DNA of 7,656 nt from Nitrososphaerota archaeon (GTDB lineage Archaea; Thermoproteota; Nitrososphaeria; Nitrososphaerales; CADDZS01). The translations under genes were made by a program, and so were the position numbers. Positions 1-6,110 of the stretch are shown one piece after another. Numbering within the stretch: the first letter of the stretch is position 1; each line of letters opens with the position of its first letter. The notes under the pieces are model-generated. The model was not told where the DNA came from. It saw only the letters and a program-made list of their open reading frames with translations, and did no database searches. The stretch is taken from NCBI GenBank assembly GCA_027886795.1, contig JAPCJU010000052.1, positions 1-7,656 of the forward strand, given 5' to 3'.

Positions 1-792
1 AAACTCGTCAATTGTTTCGTAATCCTTTATCTCATCGATCAACCTCAAAGATAGATTACTGTCAACCGCAGTAATGCTCCACCTTGTTGGTACTAGCTTC
101 CTTCTCTTCCTTTCTCCAAAAACTCCAACCGAGAATGATTTTTCTAGCTTAGAAAAAAGAACTCCATTCTTGTATAGCCGAAATATAGCATCTGACGCCT
201 TGAGGTCGCCATCGTAGTATGCCTTCTCGATCCGGTGATCGACGGAGATATTTCCAGCGGATTTGAACTCCTTCATGGGGGCGCTCGGACCAAAAGGCTG
301 GCTATTTTCGTTAAAGGAAATTCTGTTGACCGGCTTTTTCAAAAGCAGGAGCTGTGAATCTGCAGGTTTCGTGGACATCGCAATCTCCTGAAGATGTTCG
401 ACCAATCTGGAACCACTCTGCGCTTCGAAAATGCTTGCCCTGGTGCATCCACGAATAAGGCTGTACCGATAGTCTACGATCTCCTCGATAGTTTTTCCCT
501 TCCACATCTCGGGAGTGTCAAGAAATTCCGTTTCGCCATGTATTGCAGGTACCATCGGGCCGATGAAGACTTTTGGGTAGCCGAACCGCCCGACGAAAAC
601 TCCGGGGGGAGAAGATCCTTCGATAACTTCTGAATTCAACAGCGCTCCGGCGTGTCTTGCAAAGCCTTCGGCCTTTGTCAGGATCGGGCATTTCGGCTTG
701 CCGCAAAGCAGTTTAGCGCCTCTGCAAGCAAGACACATCTCCGCAGTCGGCCTTTCAATTATAATCCGTGCCCTCGCATCTGGTCTGCCCAT
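1..792 (-). CDS. nreA: NreA-family DNA repair protein, N-terminal 264 residues (gene continues past left edge)
   Basis: The minus-strand frame is open from an ATG at 792 to the window edge, giving 264 codons; full-length Nre proteins are about 400 residues, so the C-terminal third is missing. Seen: an N-terminal zinc finger with C20-x2-C23 and C30-x4-C35 (CLACRG, LLCGKPKC). This is followed by the family hallmark at about 61-83 (SPPGVFVGRFGYPKVFIGPM) and a conserved stretch at about 84-116 (HGETEFLDTPEMW, then VDYRYSLIRG). NreA is an archaeal DNA-damage-response protein that binds the sliding clamp PCNA through a motif at its extreme C-terminus, which lies outside this window. The ATG fits the zinc finger at residue 20, and a TATA-like box lies about 38 bp upstream. 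It is the last gene of a minus-strand run but is separated from the next gene by 145 bp, so it probably has its own promoter. Family assignment is firm; the biochemical role is known only in part. Confidence 0.93.
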   Translation of the reverse strand, partial: MGRPDARARIIIERPTAEMCLACRGAKLLCGKPKCPILTKAEGFARHAGALLNSEVIEGSSPPGVFVGRFGYPKVFIGPMVPAIHGETEFLDTPEMWKGKTIEEIVDYRYSLIRGCTRASIFEAQSGSRLVEHLQEIAMSTKPADSQLLLLKKPVNRISFNENSQPFGPSAPMKEFKSAGNISVDHRIEKAYYDGDLKASDAIFRLYKNGVLFSKLEKSFSVGVFGERKRRKLVPTRWSITAVDSNLSLRLIDEIKDYETIDEF

Positions 793-826
793 TAGGCTCT
801 TAGGCGTGTACCAGGAAAGGGAGGAC

Positions 827-834
827 AAATTAAA
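827..834 (-). promoter_or_regulatory. TATA-like box of nreA
   Basis: On the minus strand this reads TTTAATTT, centred about 38 bp upstream of the nreA ATG. Archaeal transcription normally starts about 25 bp downstream of the box, which would leave a leader of roughly 10 nt. The call rests on position and composition only. Confidence 0.4.
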
Positions 835-862
835 TCGTTAGAATGATTTTGTTCGTATTAAG

Positions 863-884
863 ATTACTGTAATGTTGCAGCATT
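863..884. repeat. Dyad-like motif, copy 1 (upstream of nreA)
   Basis: The sequence ATTACTGTAATGTTGCAG at 863-880 matches 16 of 18 bases of a second copy at 2172-2189, which overlaps the promoter of the DUF5343 gene. Both copies have half-sites CTGTAA and TTGCAG facing each other as an imperfect palindrome. This copy lies about 71-92 bp upstream of the nreA start, within the 145-bp non-coding spacer. It may be an operator for a shared regulator or a chance match. Confidence 0.3.
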
Positions 885-937
885 GGAATACGAGGTCTTT
901 TGATTTGAGAGACAATTACACCATGTAAGATCAAACA

Positions 938-1078
938 TCATTCAGGCTCTTGCCGATCCTTCCGGTCCAATTCCTCGAGAAATTGTTTTTTCATTTGAGA
1001 CTTTTGACGAGCAACCAAGACCTCGACGATTCCCAATATGGCGACGGAGGCACCAGCTATAATCGCGAAGAGGTTCAA
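938..1078 (-). CDS. 46-residue single-span membrane microprotein coupled to the upstream peptidase gene
   Basis: A short minus-strand frame is bounded by an in-frame TGA two codons before its TTG start at 1078 and ends in TGA at 938-940. The TTG overlaps the stop of the metallopeptidase gene in the four bases TTGA (1075-1078), an arrangement typical of translational coupling. The peptide has a hydrophobic segment at residues 3-22 (LFAIIAGASVAILGIVEVLV). A strongly charged tail follows (RQKSQMKKQF, then LEELDRKDRQEPE), predicting one membrane span with a basic/acidic cytoplasmic helix. No family is recognised and no ATG is available before residue 29. The overlap, the clean hydrophobic segment and the charged tail argue for a real gene. 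It may anchor or regulate the adjacent peptidase, which is inference from position alone. Confidence 0.6.
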   Translation of the reverse strand: MNLFAIIAGASVAILGIVEVLVARQKSQMKKQFLEELDRKDRQEPE

Positions 1079-1509
1079 ACGTCATCCACGCTCGTGAGTG
1101 AGTTAGTTTCTACCGGAATCCCGTAGCCAAGCGCGATCAACTTTTTGTTGAACTCTTCAATGTAATCGAGAGCGAACTTGTCAGCATTCCTTTCTGTTCC
1201 CCTGTGGTGACCTGAAGTCGACCTTACGCAATGATACATTTCATGTAACACGACAAATGGATTGAAATACTGATCCTGATCGGAAAAGGATATGGTGTTC
1301 GCTGCAACGGAGTAAACTGCGAGCGCCGTTTTCTTTCCTTTTGTGTGACCGATTCCTAAGCTTGGCGCTCTGACTTTGAACTTTCTGCTTACTAGCTCAA
1401 CTGCCTTCTCGGTATCCTTTAACAAAATCAACTGCACGATTGTAGCTTTGAAACTTGCTTCATCAAGGGATAGAATATCCTGAGCGTCATACTCAACCAA
1501 TTGGTTCAA
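1075..1509 (-). CDS. HExxH zinc metallopeptidase-like protein (gluzincin / M78-like)
   Basis: This is a 144-residue protein. Seen: an HExxH zinc site at H89-E90-M-Y-H93 in the hydrophobic context FVVLHEMYH. It is followed by HHRGTERNADKFALDYI (101-117), in which E106 is a plausible third zinc ligand. The E-x2-A-D-x-F-A pattern resembles the post-HExxH helix of ImmA/IrrE (M78) peptidases, but the spacing from H93 to E106 is shorter than usual, so the exact family is uncertain. There is no signal peptide or membrane span, so the protein should be cytosolic. The start is TTG at 1509; the next in-frame stop lies a few codons upstream and no ATG or GTG lies between. The gene is 78 bp downstream of the NUDIX gene and overlaps the following microprotein by 4 bp, suggesting one transcript. 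M78 enzymes often cleave transcriptional repressors, but no helix-turn-helix domain or candidate substrate gene is visible beside it. Confidence 0.72.
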   Translation of the reverse strand: MNQLVEYDAQDILSLDEASFKATIVQLILLKDTEKAVELVSRKFKVRAPSLGIGHTKGKKTALAVYSVAANTISFSDQDQYFNPFVVLHEMYHCVRSTSGHHRGTERNADKFALDYIEEFNKKLIALGYGIPVETNSLTSVDDV

Positions 1510-1587
1510 ACTCTTTTTTCTATTAAAGCCGGCGTGCCCCTAAGTAATCATCAGTCTGAACCTGTAGATGAACTTCACGGGTACCGA

Positions 1588-2052
1588 TCACTTCCACGAA
1601 ACTATGAATGGTGTCGATCTATCAAGTAACCTTGTGATGAAATACTTTAGGTACCGATCGATGTTCAAGTTGAGCGCGTTCTGAGGAGTGACCCAAATGG
1701 TGGCCTGTATCTCGTTAGCGTCTACCTTTGGAGATTGATCGCCTTCCACGGTACAAAGGTAGTCGAAAAATATGAAGTGCGCCCGTTTCCAGAATTCCTT
1801 CGGATATATCACTTGTTGGATAGAAAGTAGTTCGTCAACCTTGATATCGAGGCCCACCTCCTCCTTAATTTCTCGGACGAGAGCATCCTCACAGGTTTCG
1901 CCTAACTCGACGTGCCCGCCCGGAACCGTGTAAAATCCTGGCCACTTGTGCGAATCGCAAAGAAGCACTGTGCCGTCTGGTCGTTTGATTAACCCTCCGA
2001 CGGTAGGTTCGGGAAAAGATTGGGTCGCACTTATCTCATTTGCTTGTGTCAA
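1588..2052 (-). CDS. NUDIX hydrolase
   Basis: This is a 154-residue, single-domain protein. Seen: a perfect NUDIX box G-x5-E-x7-RE-U-x-EE-x-G-U at residues 46-68 (G46, E52, R60-E61, E64-E65, G67), preceded by WPGFYTVPGGHVE. The box forms the loop-helix-loop that binds divalent metal, and such enzymes cleave nucleoside diphosphates linked to another moiety (X). The substrate cannot be read from the sequence; candidates are damaged or unwanted (d)NTPs, NDP-sugars or cofactors. Length is usual for a stand-alone NUDIX enzyme. The start is TTG at 2052, since an in-frame TGA lies four codons upstream with no ATG or GTG between. It heads the minus-strand run with the metallopeptidase and microprotein, and diverges from the DUF5343 gene. 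It is expected to be cytosolic. Confidence 0.9.
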   Translation of the reverse strand: MTQANEISATQSFPEPTVGGLIKRPDGTVLLCDSHKWPGFYTVPGGHVELGETCEDALVREIKEEVGLDIKVDELLSIQQVIYPKEFWKRAHFIFFDYLCTVEGDQSPKVDANEIQATIWVTPQNALNLNIDRYLKYFITRLLDRSTPFIVSWK

Positions 2053-2166
2053 TTGCAGGGCTCAACCATGCTTTCGTCCAGATTTTTGATAAGAATAGCG
2101 ATGAAGTATTATGATCAAGACAGGGCTAATACCTCGCAGAGATAAGAGCCTAAATCCAGCGGAAGG

Positions 2167-2174
2167 TATAAATT
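2167..2174 (+). promoter_or_regulatory. TATA box, probable promoter of the DUF5343 gene
   Basis: TATAAATT is preceded by a purine-rich GGAAGG that could act as a BRE. Its centre is about 34 bp upstream of the ATG at 2204, so transcription starting about 25 bp downstream would give a leader of only a few bases. This is the best TATA box in the window and supports 2204 over the further-upstream ATG at 2111. Confidence 0.5.
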
Positions 2175-2193
2175 ACTGTAACTTTGCAGTAAG
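2172..2193. repeat. Dyad-like motif, copy 2 (overlaps DUF5343 gene promoter)
   Basis: ATTACTG (2172-2178) and CAGTAAG (2187-2193) face each other across 8 bp, pairing at 8 of 11 positions when extended inward. The left arm overlaps the TATA box, where a bound protein would block TBP. It shares 16 of 18 bases with copy 1 at 863-880. A shorter perfect pair, ATTACTG-N7-CAGTAAT, occurs at 55-75 inside nreA. Confidence 0.35.
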
Positions 2194-2203
2194 CGCTCCC
2201 AAA

Positions 2204-3130
2204 ATGACAATCAGCCAAATGGAAGCGGAAGCACAGCCTAGAGATGATAACGATCAGACTTTCCTAGTAGAAGCTCCGGAAAAATTGGTTTCCTCTCAAA
2301 ACAGAAGAAACCCCCCAGCGAGGAATACTTCCAGATTTTGGTTTGAGAGATTTCTTTCAGTAATTCAAAGACAGAATCCTTCAGTGATCGATGCTTCATT
2401 TCTCAGTCAGATAGCCCCCAGCAATGAAGGAAAGCTCCTAGCTCAACTTAAATTTCTTCACGTTGTAGACGATAAGGGAAAACCGACACAGGTTCTCCAA
2501 ATGTTGAACATGGTGGGCGAGGAACAAAAAAAGGCGTTTCAGGAAATAGCTCAGGAGTCTTACAAGGAACTCTTCGGAGAAGTAAAAATCGATAAAGCTT
2601 TACCTGATGATCTTGTCAATTTTTTCATTCGAAAGTACGCTTTCTCTAGAGATAAAGCGATCAACGCCGCAAAATTCTTCCTTTATCTCACAGAGAAGGG
2701 AGGAATTCACGTTTCAGAAGAGCTTGTGGCGTTTCTTTCGGAGAAAACAGTGTCGTCCCAATCTCAAAATGGAGGAAATCAACTTGGAGCAACAAAGACA
2801 ATTGAAAGGTCTGCAGTTCGTTCTATACAAAGAGAAATCAGGGCACCTTCAATCTCTTTACAAACTCGTCAATTAAGCCAAAGAAGGAAGATATCCAGTG
2901 AGGTTCCATTAGCGCGGGGAGAAAGCGTAATTCAAGCTGTTATCAGCATCAAGCTAGACAAGGATACACCAAGGGAATATTGGGACAGAGTGCTTGCTTT
3001 GCTCGGGGAGAAGAAAGGAAATGCAGAAGTCCAAATTGAAACTGTTGGCAGCAATGCGAATGATGGGACCGAGACGCAGTACCCGGAAAGTGTAGATCAG
3101 GAATTATCCGGAGATTCCAATTTCACGTAA
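2204..3130 (+). CDS. DUF5343-like protein of unknown function
   Basis: The frame can start at ATG 2111 (339 residues) or ATG 2204 (308 residues). I prefer 2204 because a TATA box at 2167 lies inside the longer version and the extra 31 residues show no domain character. Numbering here is from 2204. Residues 1-43 are polar and probably disordered. Residues about 45-165 resemble DUF5343: a FWFERFLSVI start, helices, LLAQLKFLHVVDDKGKPT, and ESYKELFG, followed by a helical KAINAAKFFLYL segment. A low-complexity Q/S/R linker follows (about 180-235). A C-terminal strand-helix segment (SVIQAVISIKLDKDTPREYWDRVLALL, 241-267) matches the short element often ending DUF5343 proteins. The acidic, Asn/Gln/Ser-rich tail looks disordered. 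The family's biochemical function is unknown to me. The gene lies 59 bp upstream of the V4R gene on the same strand. No catalytic motif or membrane segment is visible. Confidence 0.7.
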   Translation: MTISQMEAEAQPRDDNDQTFLVEAPEKLVSSQNRRNPPARNTSRFWFERFLSVIQRQNPSVIDASFLSQIAPSNEGKLLAQLKFLHVVDDKGKPTQVLQMLNMVGEEQKKAFQEIAQESYKELFGEVKIDKALPDDLVNFFIRKYAFSRDKAINAAKFFLYLTEKGGIHVSEELVAFLSEKTVSSQSQNGGNQLGATKTIERSAVRSIQREIRAPSISLQTRQLSQRRKISSEVPLARGESVIQAVISIKLDKDTPREYWDRVLALLGEKKGNAEVQIETVGSNANDGTETQYPESVDQELSGDSNFT

Positions 3131-3189
3131 TCATTGAAAACTATCCAACAGCAGACTAACACGCAAGCTTTTTACTACAGGGGGCTTGC

Positions 3190-3720
3190 TTGTTGCTCGC
3201 GCTCTTGTCCGATTTATCTCGAGAAAACAACTTGGTGCTTCGGGATGAGACGGGTGTTCTCAGAGAGAGCATAACCGGAGCGAGGGTGATGATTTTCAGT
3301 TGTTCTGCTTACAGATCGATGTGTGATGCTCTTTTCGATCAATTTCAAAGCGGGGCGGGAATAATTCTATACAGGATGGGGGAGGGGTACGGGAGGAAGC
3401 TAATCCAGGCGTTGCCAAAGCTTGGAATGTCGGCAGACGACATGATGCAAGGCCTCAAGAGTTTGGGATTTTTGGCAGGATGGGGAAAGTTCCAGCTGGA
3501 AGTTACCGCACCTGAAAATGTGAGCTGCTTTGTAGAACAGTGCGCATTTCTTCTTAGACGCGAAGGTGCAGGTCCGAATACCTGTTATTTTCTTTCTGGA
3601 ATCTTGGGAGCGCTGGGCGGAGAGATTTACAAAAAGAAATTTGTGGCAAAGGAAATAAAGTGCGCGAGTTCTGGATACAAAAACTGCGAGTTCAGGGCCT
3701 TTCCGGATACGAAGAACTAA
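3190..3720 (+). CDS. Stand-alone V4R-domain protein (putative small-molecule sensor)
   Basis: This is a 176-residue cytosolic protein. Seen: an N-terminal segment with RESITGARVMIFSC and a helix ALFDQFQSGAGIILYRMGEGYGRKL. The C-terminal half has the V4R signature: CYFLSGILGALGGEIYKKK (132-150), then KCASSGYKNCEF (157-168), with C158 and C166 as the conserved metal- or ligand-associated cysteines. V4R (4-vinyl reductase) domains occur in BchJ-like proteins, in sensory modules of XylR-type regulators and in relatives of TRAPP Bet3. They bind small hydrophobic ligands or help assemble complexes. No DNA-binding or catalytic domain is fused. The start is uncertain: no ATG or GTG exists, and TTG codons at 3190, 3193 and 3205 are all possible. 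It lies 59 bp after the DUF5343 gene, so the two may be co-transcribed. The function is not known. Confidence 0.8.
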   Translation: MLLALLSDLSRENNLVLRDETGVLRESITGARVMIFSCSAYRSMCDALFDQFQSGAGIILYRMGEGYGRKLIQALPKLGMSADDMMQGLKSLGFLAGWGKFQLEVTAPENVSCFVEQCAFLLRREGAGPNTCYFLSGILGALGGEIYKKKFVAKEIKCASSGYKNCEFRAFPDTKN

Positions 3721-3751
3721 CTTTCATGAACCGCGTACGATATCTCTGAAT

Positions 3752-5428
3752 TTACTTCGCCACTTGAATTGGCGATTTCACTGTCTCCGTTGAAATTGTT
3801 ACGTCGGGCTGTGAAACTTCCTCATTCTTTGCAAATGCGGATTTACCATCGACCCATGCCATTTTCTTTTGTAAGGTACTTGTGTAGAGAAGCTTCCAGT
3901 CTAGGCCTACCCTGTTAGCCCAGCTCTTGTAAACTCGAGGATCAATATAGTTCCGGAGAGACGTATTGAGATTGTAATCCTGCGTGATTTTGGTCAACTC
4001 GATCTGCTTCTCCATCTTTGCGATTCGTTCAAGCAACTTCGCTTTCTGTTTGTCCGTTTTACCCTGCATCTGCTGCAACTCTTTCAGCCTGTCTTCTTTC
4101 TTCTGGAGTGATTGAGCAAAGGTCTTGGGAGGGGTTCTTTTGTGGTTACACCTGATCGCAGCTTCCAGATTTGCAAGCTTCGCCTGGTAGAGTTTTTCAT
4201 ATTCCGGAGTTCCTTCCTGGAATTCGTTGTGTTTTTTCAGGTACGACTTAACGATAGACGTAGCGTGATAGGTTCTGAATACTTTGGCAGTTAATCCCGA
4301 GGAAGCTTTTGACAAAAACTCATTGACGTGGCGCGAAGTTACTCCATCGAAAATTAGGTCGTCGGGCTTTTTGCCCTTGGAGAATTCCTTCAGATTTTCA
4401 ATCGCGGCTCGATCCTTGGGTTCAATTTCAAGTGTCTTCTGCCATCTAACGTAATCCTTTCCAAAAAAGTCGAAATCAACGGCATTCTCTCTGAACTTTA
4501 GATGTTCAACTCTAAGGGTGGAGGCACCAACGGTATCTGCTTCATCTTCGTCCTTTTCATCTCCGACCCTCATAGCCAGTTTGTCAATTAGAAACGATGC
4601 CGTCGCGATCTTTCTTATCTTCGGATCCTTCGAACTCATAGCTCTAGAAACGAAATTTCTTACCTTGTCGATGCTTCTTTCGAGATCCTTCGCTTTCTCA
4701 TACTTGCTCTTATCGCGCGCTTGTCTGATGCTGGAGGAGTCGTGGAGCCACACATACTTTACCTTGCCTGATAATTTGTCGGTCCAGGACGCGATCCACA
4801 TGTTATCGGGGGCATGAATAATCTTCCACCTACCTGAAGGGATTTCGGCGATGCTGTCCAGGTTTAGAATAATGTCCTCCTCTCTGATTCGAGGCTTCCA
4901 GTGCCCCCTCATCGGATGCTGGCCGCGTCCCATGAAAAGGCCGGGAGGCTCTACAACCCAGTTCGCGATTTCGGTCTTCACGCCGTCGACCATCGCGTAG
5001 CCGAACTTTTCTTTCAGCTCCAGCCGCTTTTTCTTTCGCTCCGCAGCAATTGCCTTCTTTTGCTCTTTGGTTAGCTCGACCTTTTCGGGAAGAGTTGGAA
5101 ACACGATATCAGAAATCTTTGCATCTTTGTACTTTTCAGGGAAAAGTCTCCAGAAATCGGAGAGGAAATTTGCTTGGAATACTGGATCATCGACGTAGGG
5201 AGTCCCTATCTTCTTGGCCCAAGCCACCGCCATCTCCTCTTGTTCTTGAGTCATGGCGATGTTTTCGCCCTTGATTTTCAGAATGTTTGTTCTGGGATCA
5301 GATTTGTACGGCTCAGGGAAACTGACGCCAAAGTGGGATAGCTTTGACCATTGGTTTTTCCTCCCAGAGGGCCTTTCGGCTTCTTCGGCCTCAGATTCTT
5401 CCTCAATTTCTTCTTCTAACTCGGGCAT
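3752..5428 (-). CDS. DNA topoisomerase IB (eukaryote-like)
   Basis: This is a 558-residue enzyme that relaxes supercoils by transient single-strand cleavage through a 3'-phosphotyrosine, without ATP or metal. Seen: a short acidic N-terminus (1-19), then the core from about residue 25 (NQWSKLSHFGVSFPEPY), as in eukaryotic Top1. All five active-site residues are identifiable: R287 (AMRVGDEKDEDEADTVG), K324 (FFGKDYVRW), R385 (LTAKVFRTYHAT), H429 (CNHKRTPPKT) and the nucleophile Y494 (RNYIDPR). A charged coiled-coil linker spans about 437-478. The C-terminal domain is followed by about 35 poorly conserved residues. Compared with human Top1 (765 residues) it lacks the long N-terminal domain, as is usual for archaeal forms. 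The ATG at 5428 retains the whole core. It converges on the V4R gene and lies 124 bp downstream of lrp on the same strand. Confidence 0.96.
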   Translation of the reverse strand: MPELEEEIEEESEAEEAERPSGRKNQWSKLSHFGVSFPEPYKSDPRTNILKIKGENIAMTQEQEEMAVAWAKKIGTPYVDDPVFQANFLSDFWRLFPEKYKDAKISDIVFPTLPEKVELTKEQKKAIAAERKKKRLELKEKFGYAMVDGVKTEIANWVVEPPGLFMGRGQHPMRGHWKPRIREEDIILNLDSIAEIPSGRWKIIHAPDNMWIASWTDKLSGKVKYVWLHDSSSIRQARDKSKYEKAKDLERSIDKVRNFVSRAMSSKDPKIRKIATASFLIDKLAMRVGDEKDEDEADTVGASTLRVEHLKFRENAVDFDFFGKDYVRWQKTLEIEPKDRAAIENLKEFSKGKKPDDLIFDGVTSRHVNEFLSKASSGLTAKVFRTYHATSIVKSYLKKHNEFQEGTPEYEKLYQAKLANLEAAIRCNHKRTPPKTFAQSLQKKEDRLKELQQMQGKTDKQKAKLLERIAKMEKQIELTKITQDYNLNTSLRNYIDPRVYKSWANRVGLDWKLLYTSTLQKKMAWVDGKSAFAKNEEVSQPDVTISTETVKSPIQVAK

Positions 5429-5503
5429 TATTGTATTAGCTCCAACACGATCAATTGCAATAGCTAAGATAGAGACGCTTGTTCTCCTTCAATCTGGACT
5501 TCC

Positions 5504-5524
5504 ATGCTCATAAAAATTATGCAT
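5504..5524. promoter_or_regulatory. AT-rich inverted repeat between lrp and topoisomerase IB
   Basis: A perfect CATAA-AAA-TTATG palindrome (5509-5521) is extended imperfectly by ATG and CAT flanks. On the minus strand it lies about 30 bp after the lrp stop and 76 bp or more before the topoisomerase ATG. It carries a T5 run and a TATA-like ATAATTTTTATG. It could be the lrp terminator, the topoisomerase promoter, or both; the sequence does not decide. Confidence 0.3.
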
Positions 5525-5552
5525 TCTGCGTCAAAGTCCGCAGTCTTCCATC

Positions 5553-6026
5553 TCAAGCGGTGGGAAAGAACTCGTCAGGAGATTTGAAGAATTTGAGTAT
5601 TGCGTGGCTTTTGCTATCTCTGAAGATTTTTCCATATTTTGTTCTGATCCTCGCAATATATTCGTCGTACTCGTTTGTATCCTTGAAGGCAAGGACTTGC
5701 ATTATGTCCCACTCGCCTGTCACCGAAGTATCCATGAGAACATGTGGGCTCGCCCTAAATTCCCCGAGTGCCTTGGATAGAAGGTACTCATCGAAGTTTC
5801 CGATCTTTAGGAAGAGTACAAAGAATGTGGAATAACCAAGGAGCCTATAATCAATTTTTGCTTTGAATCCAGAAACGACACCTTGCTTTTGGAGTTTCGA
5901 GATCCTTGAAGCAACAGTTTGCCTCGTGACGCCCAGTTTTTCAGCAAGCTTGACGGTCGATTGCGATGAATCTCTAATGAGTTCTGCTACAACTTGGCGG
6001 TCTAGCTTGTCGATTTCAGAGTTCAT
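5553..6026 (-). CDS. Lrp/AsnC-family transcriptional regulator
   Basis: This is a 157-residue protein with the standard two-domain layout. Residues about 5-55 form the winged helix-turn-helix (LDRQVVAELIRDSSQSTVKLAEKLGVTRQTVASRISKLQKQGVV), whose recognition helix is around 34-46. Residues about 62-146 form the RAM/AsnC effector domain, with TSVTGEWDIMQVLAFKD (100-116) as the characteristic Gly-centred turn at the dimer and ligand interface. Family members are dimers or octamers that bind amino acids or related metabolites and act as activators or repressors at palindromic sites. The ATG at 6026 leaves a normal-length N-terminus. It is divergent from ahcY across a 136-bp spacer containing two palindromes. 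Autoregulation plus control of ahcY is therefore likely, by inference. The ligand is unknown; methionine, SAM-cycle compounds or other amino acids are possible. Confidence 0.92.
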   Translation of the reverse strand: MNSEIDKLDRQVVAELIRDSSQSTVKLAEKLGVTRQTVASRISKLQKQGVVSGFKAKIDYRLLGYSTFFVLFLKIGNFDEYLLSKALGEFRASPHVLMDTSVTGEWDIMQVLAFKDTNEYDEYIARIRTKYGKIFRDSKSHAILKFFKSPDEFFPTA

Positions 6027-6045
6027 TAGTTAACACACTGTTACG

Positions 6046-6066
6046 AAATTAAGCGGCTTATACATA
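6046..6066 (-). promoter_or_regulatory. Core promoter of the lrp gene
   Basis: Two TATA-like boxes appear on the minus strand: TGTATAAG (6064 to 6057) and CTTAATTT (6053 to 6046). The first predicts a leader of about 8 nt and the second a leaderless mRNA starting near the ATG at 6026. Which one is used cannot be decided here. Palindrome 1 begins 4 bp further upstream, next to the likely TFB site. Confidence 0.4.
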
Positions 6067-6069
6067 AAA

Positions 6070-6080
6070 ATGTTAAACAT
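6070..6080. promoter_or_regulatory. Operator palindrome 1, ATGTT-A-AACAT
   Basis: This is a perfect 5-1-5 inverted repeat, extending to 6-1-6 with the flanking A at 6069 and T at 6081. It sits just upstream of the lrp core promoter. Its centre (6075) is exactly 20 bp from that of palindrome 2, which places both on nearly the same face of the DNA. This fits binding by a dimeric or oligomeric regulator such as the adjacent Lrp protein. Confidence 0.6.
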
Positions 6081-6089
6081 TACATTCAT

Positions 6090-6100
6090 ATGTTCAACAT
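6090..6100. promoter_or_regulatory. Operator palindrome 2, ATGTT-C-AACAT
   Basis: This is a second perfect 5-1-5 inverted repeat with the same arms as palindrome 1, differing only in the central base. It ends about 10 bp upstream of the TATA-like box of ahcY. A protein bound here could either contact or occlude TFB/TBP. Confidence 0.6.
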
Positions 6101-6110
6101 TTGACAATGC

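Noticed and set aside
311..706. Short frames on both strands at 311-505, 394-633 and 518-706
   Set aside because: They overlap nreA, whose own frame is continuous for 264 codons with clear zinc-finger and Nre motifs; these are out-of-frame shadows.
793..937. Search for an RNA gene in the spacer between the microprotein and nreA
   Set aside because: No tRNA cloverleaf, box C/D pair or stable hairpin could be made out by eye; only the nreA TATA box and the dyad motif are supported.
1580..1659. 10-base direct repeat GGTACCGATC at 1580-1589 and 1650-1659
   Set aside because: Only two copies; the second is in the NUDIX coding sequence and the first at its end. There is no array structure and no link to an element boundary.
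1..2876. 13-base match (AAACTCGTCAATT) at 1-13 and near 2862-2876
   Set aside because: Both copies are inside unrelated coding sequences on opposite strands and no extension or further copies exist; treated as chance.
3721..3751. Terminator between the converging V4R and topoisomerase IB genes
   Set aside because: The 31-bp gap has no T-run of five or more on either strand and no clear stem, so none is called.
5464..5511. 15-residue minus-strand frame (MSMEVQIEGEQASLS) between lrp and topoisomerase IB
   Set aside because: It could be an upstream leader peptide, but it is too short and has no supporting signal or conservation information.
4518..5513. Plus-strand frames at 4518-4817, 5050-5274 and 5253-5513
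   Set aside because: They lie almost entirely opposite topoisomerase IB, which has all catalytic residues; their Ser-rich products show no motif.
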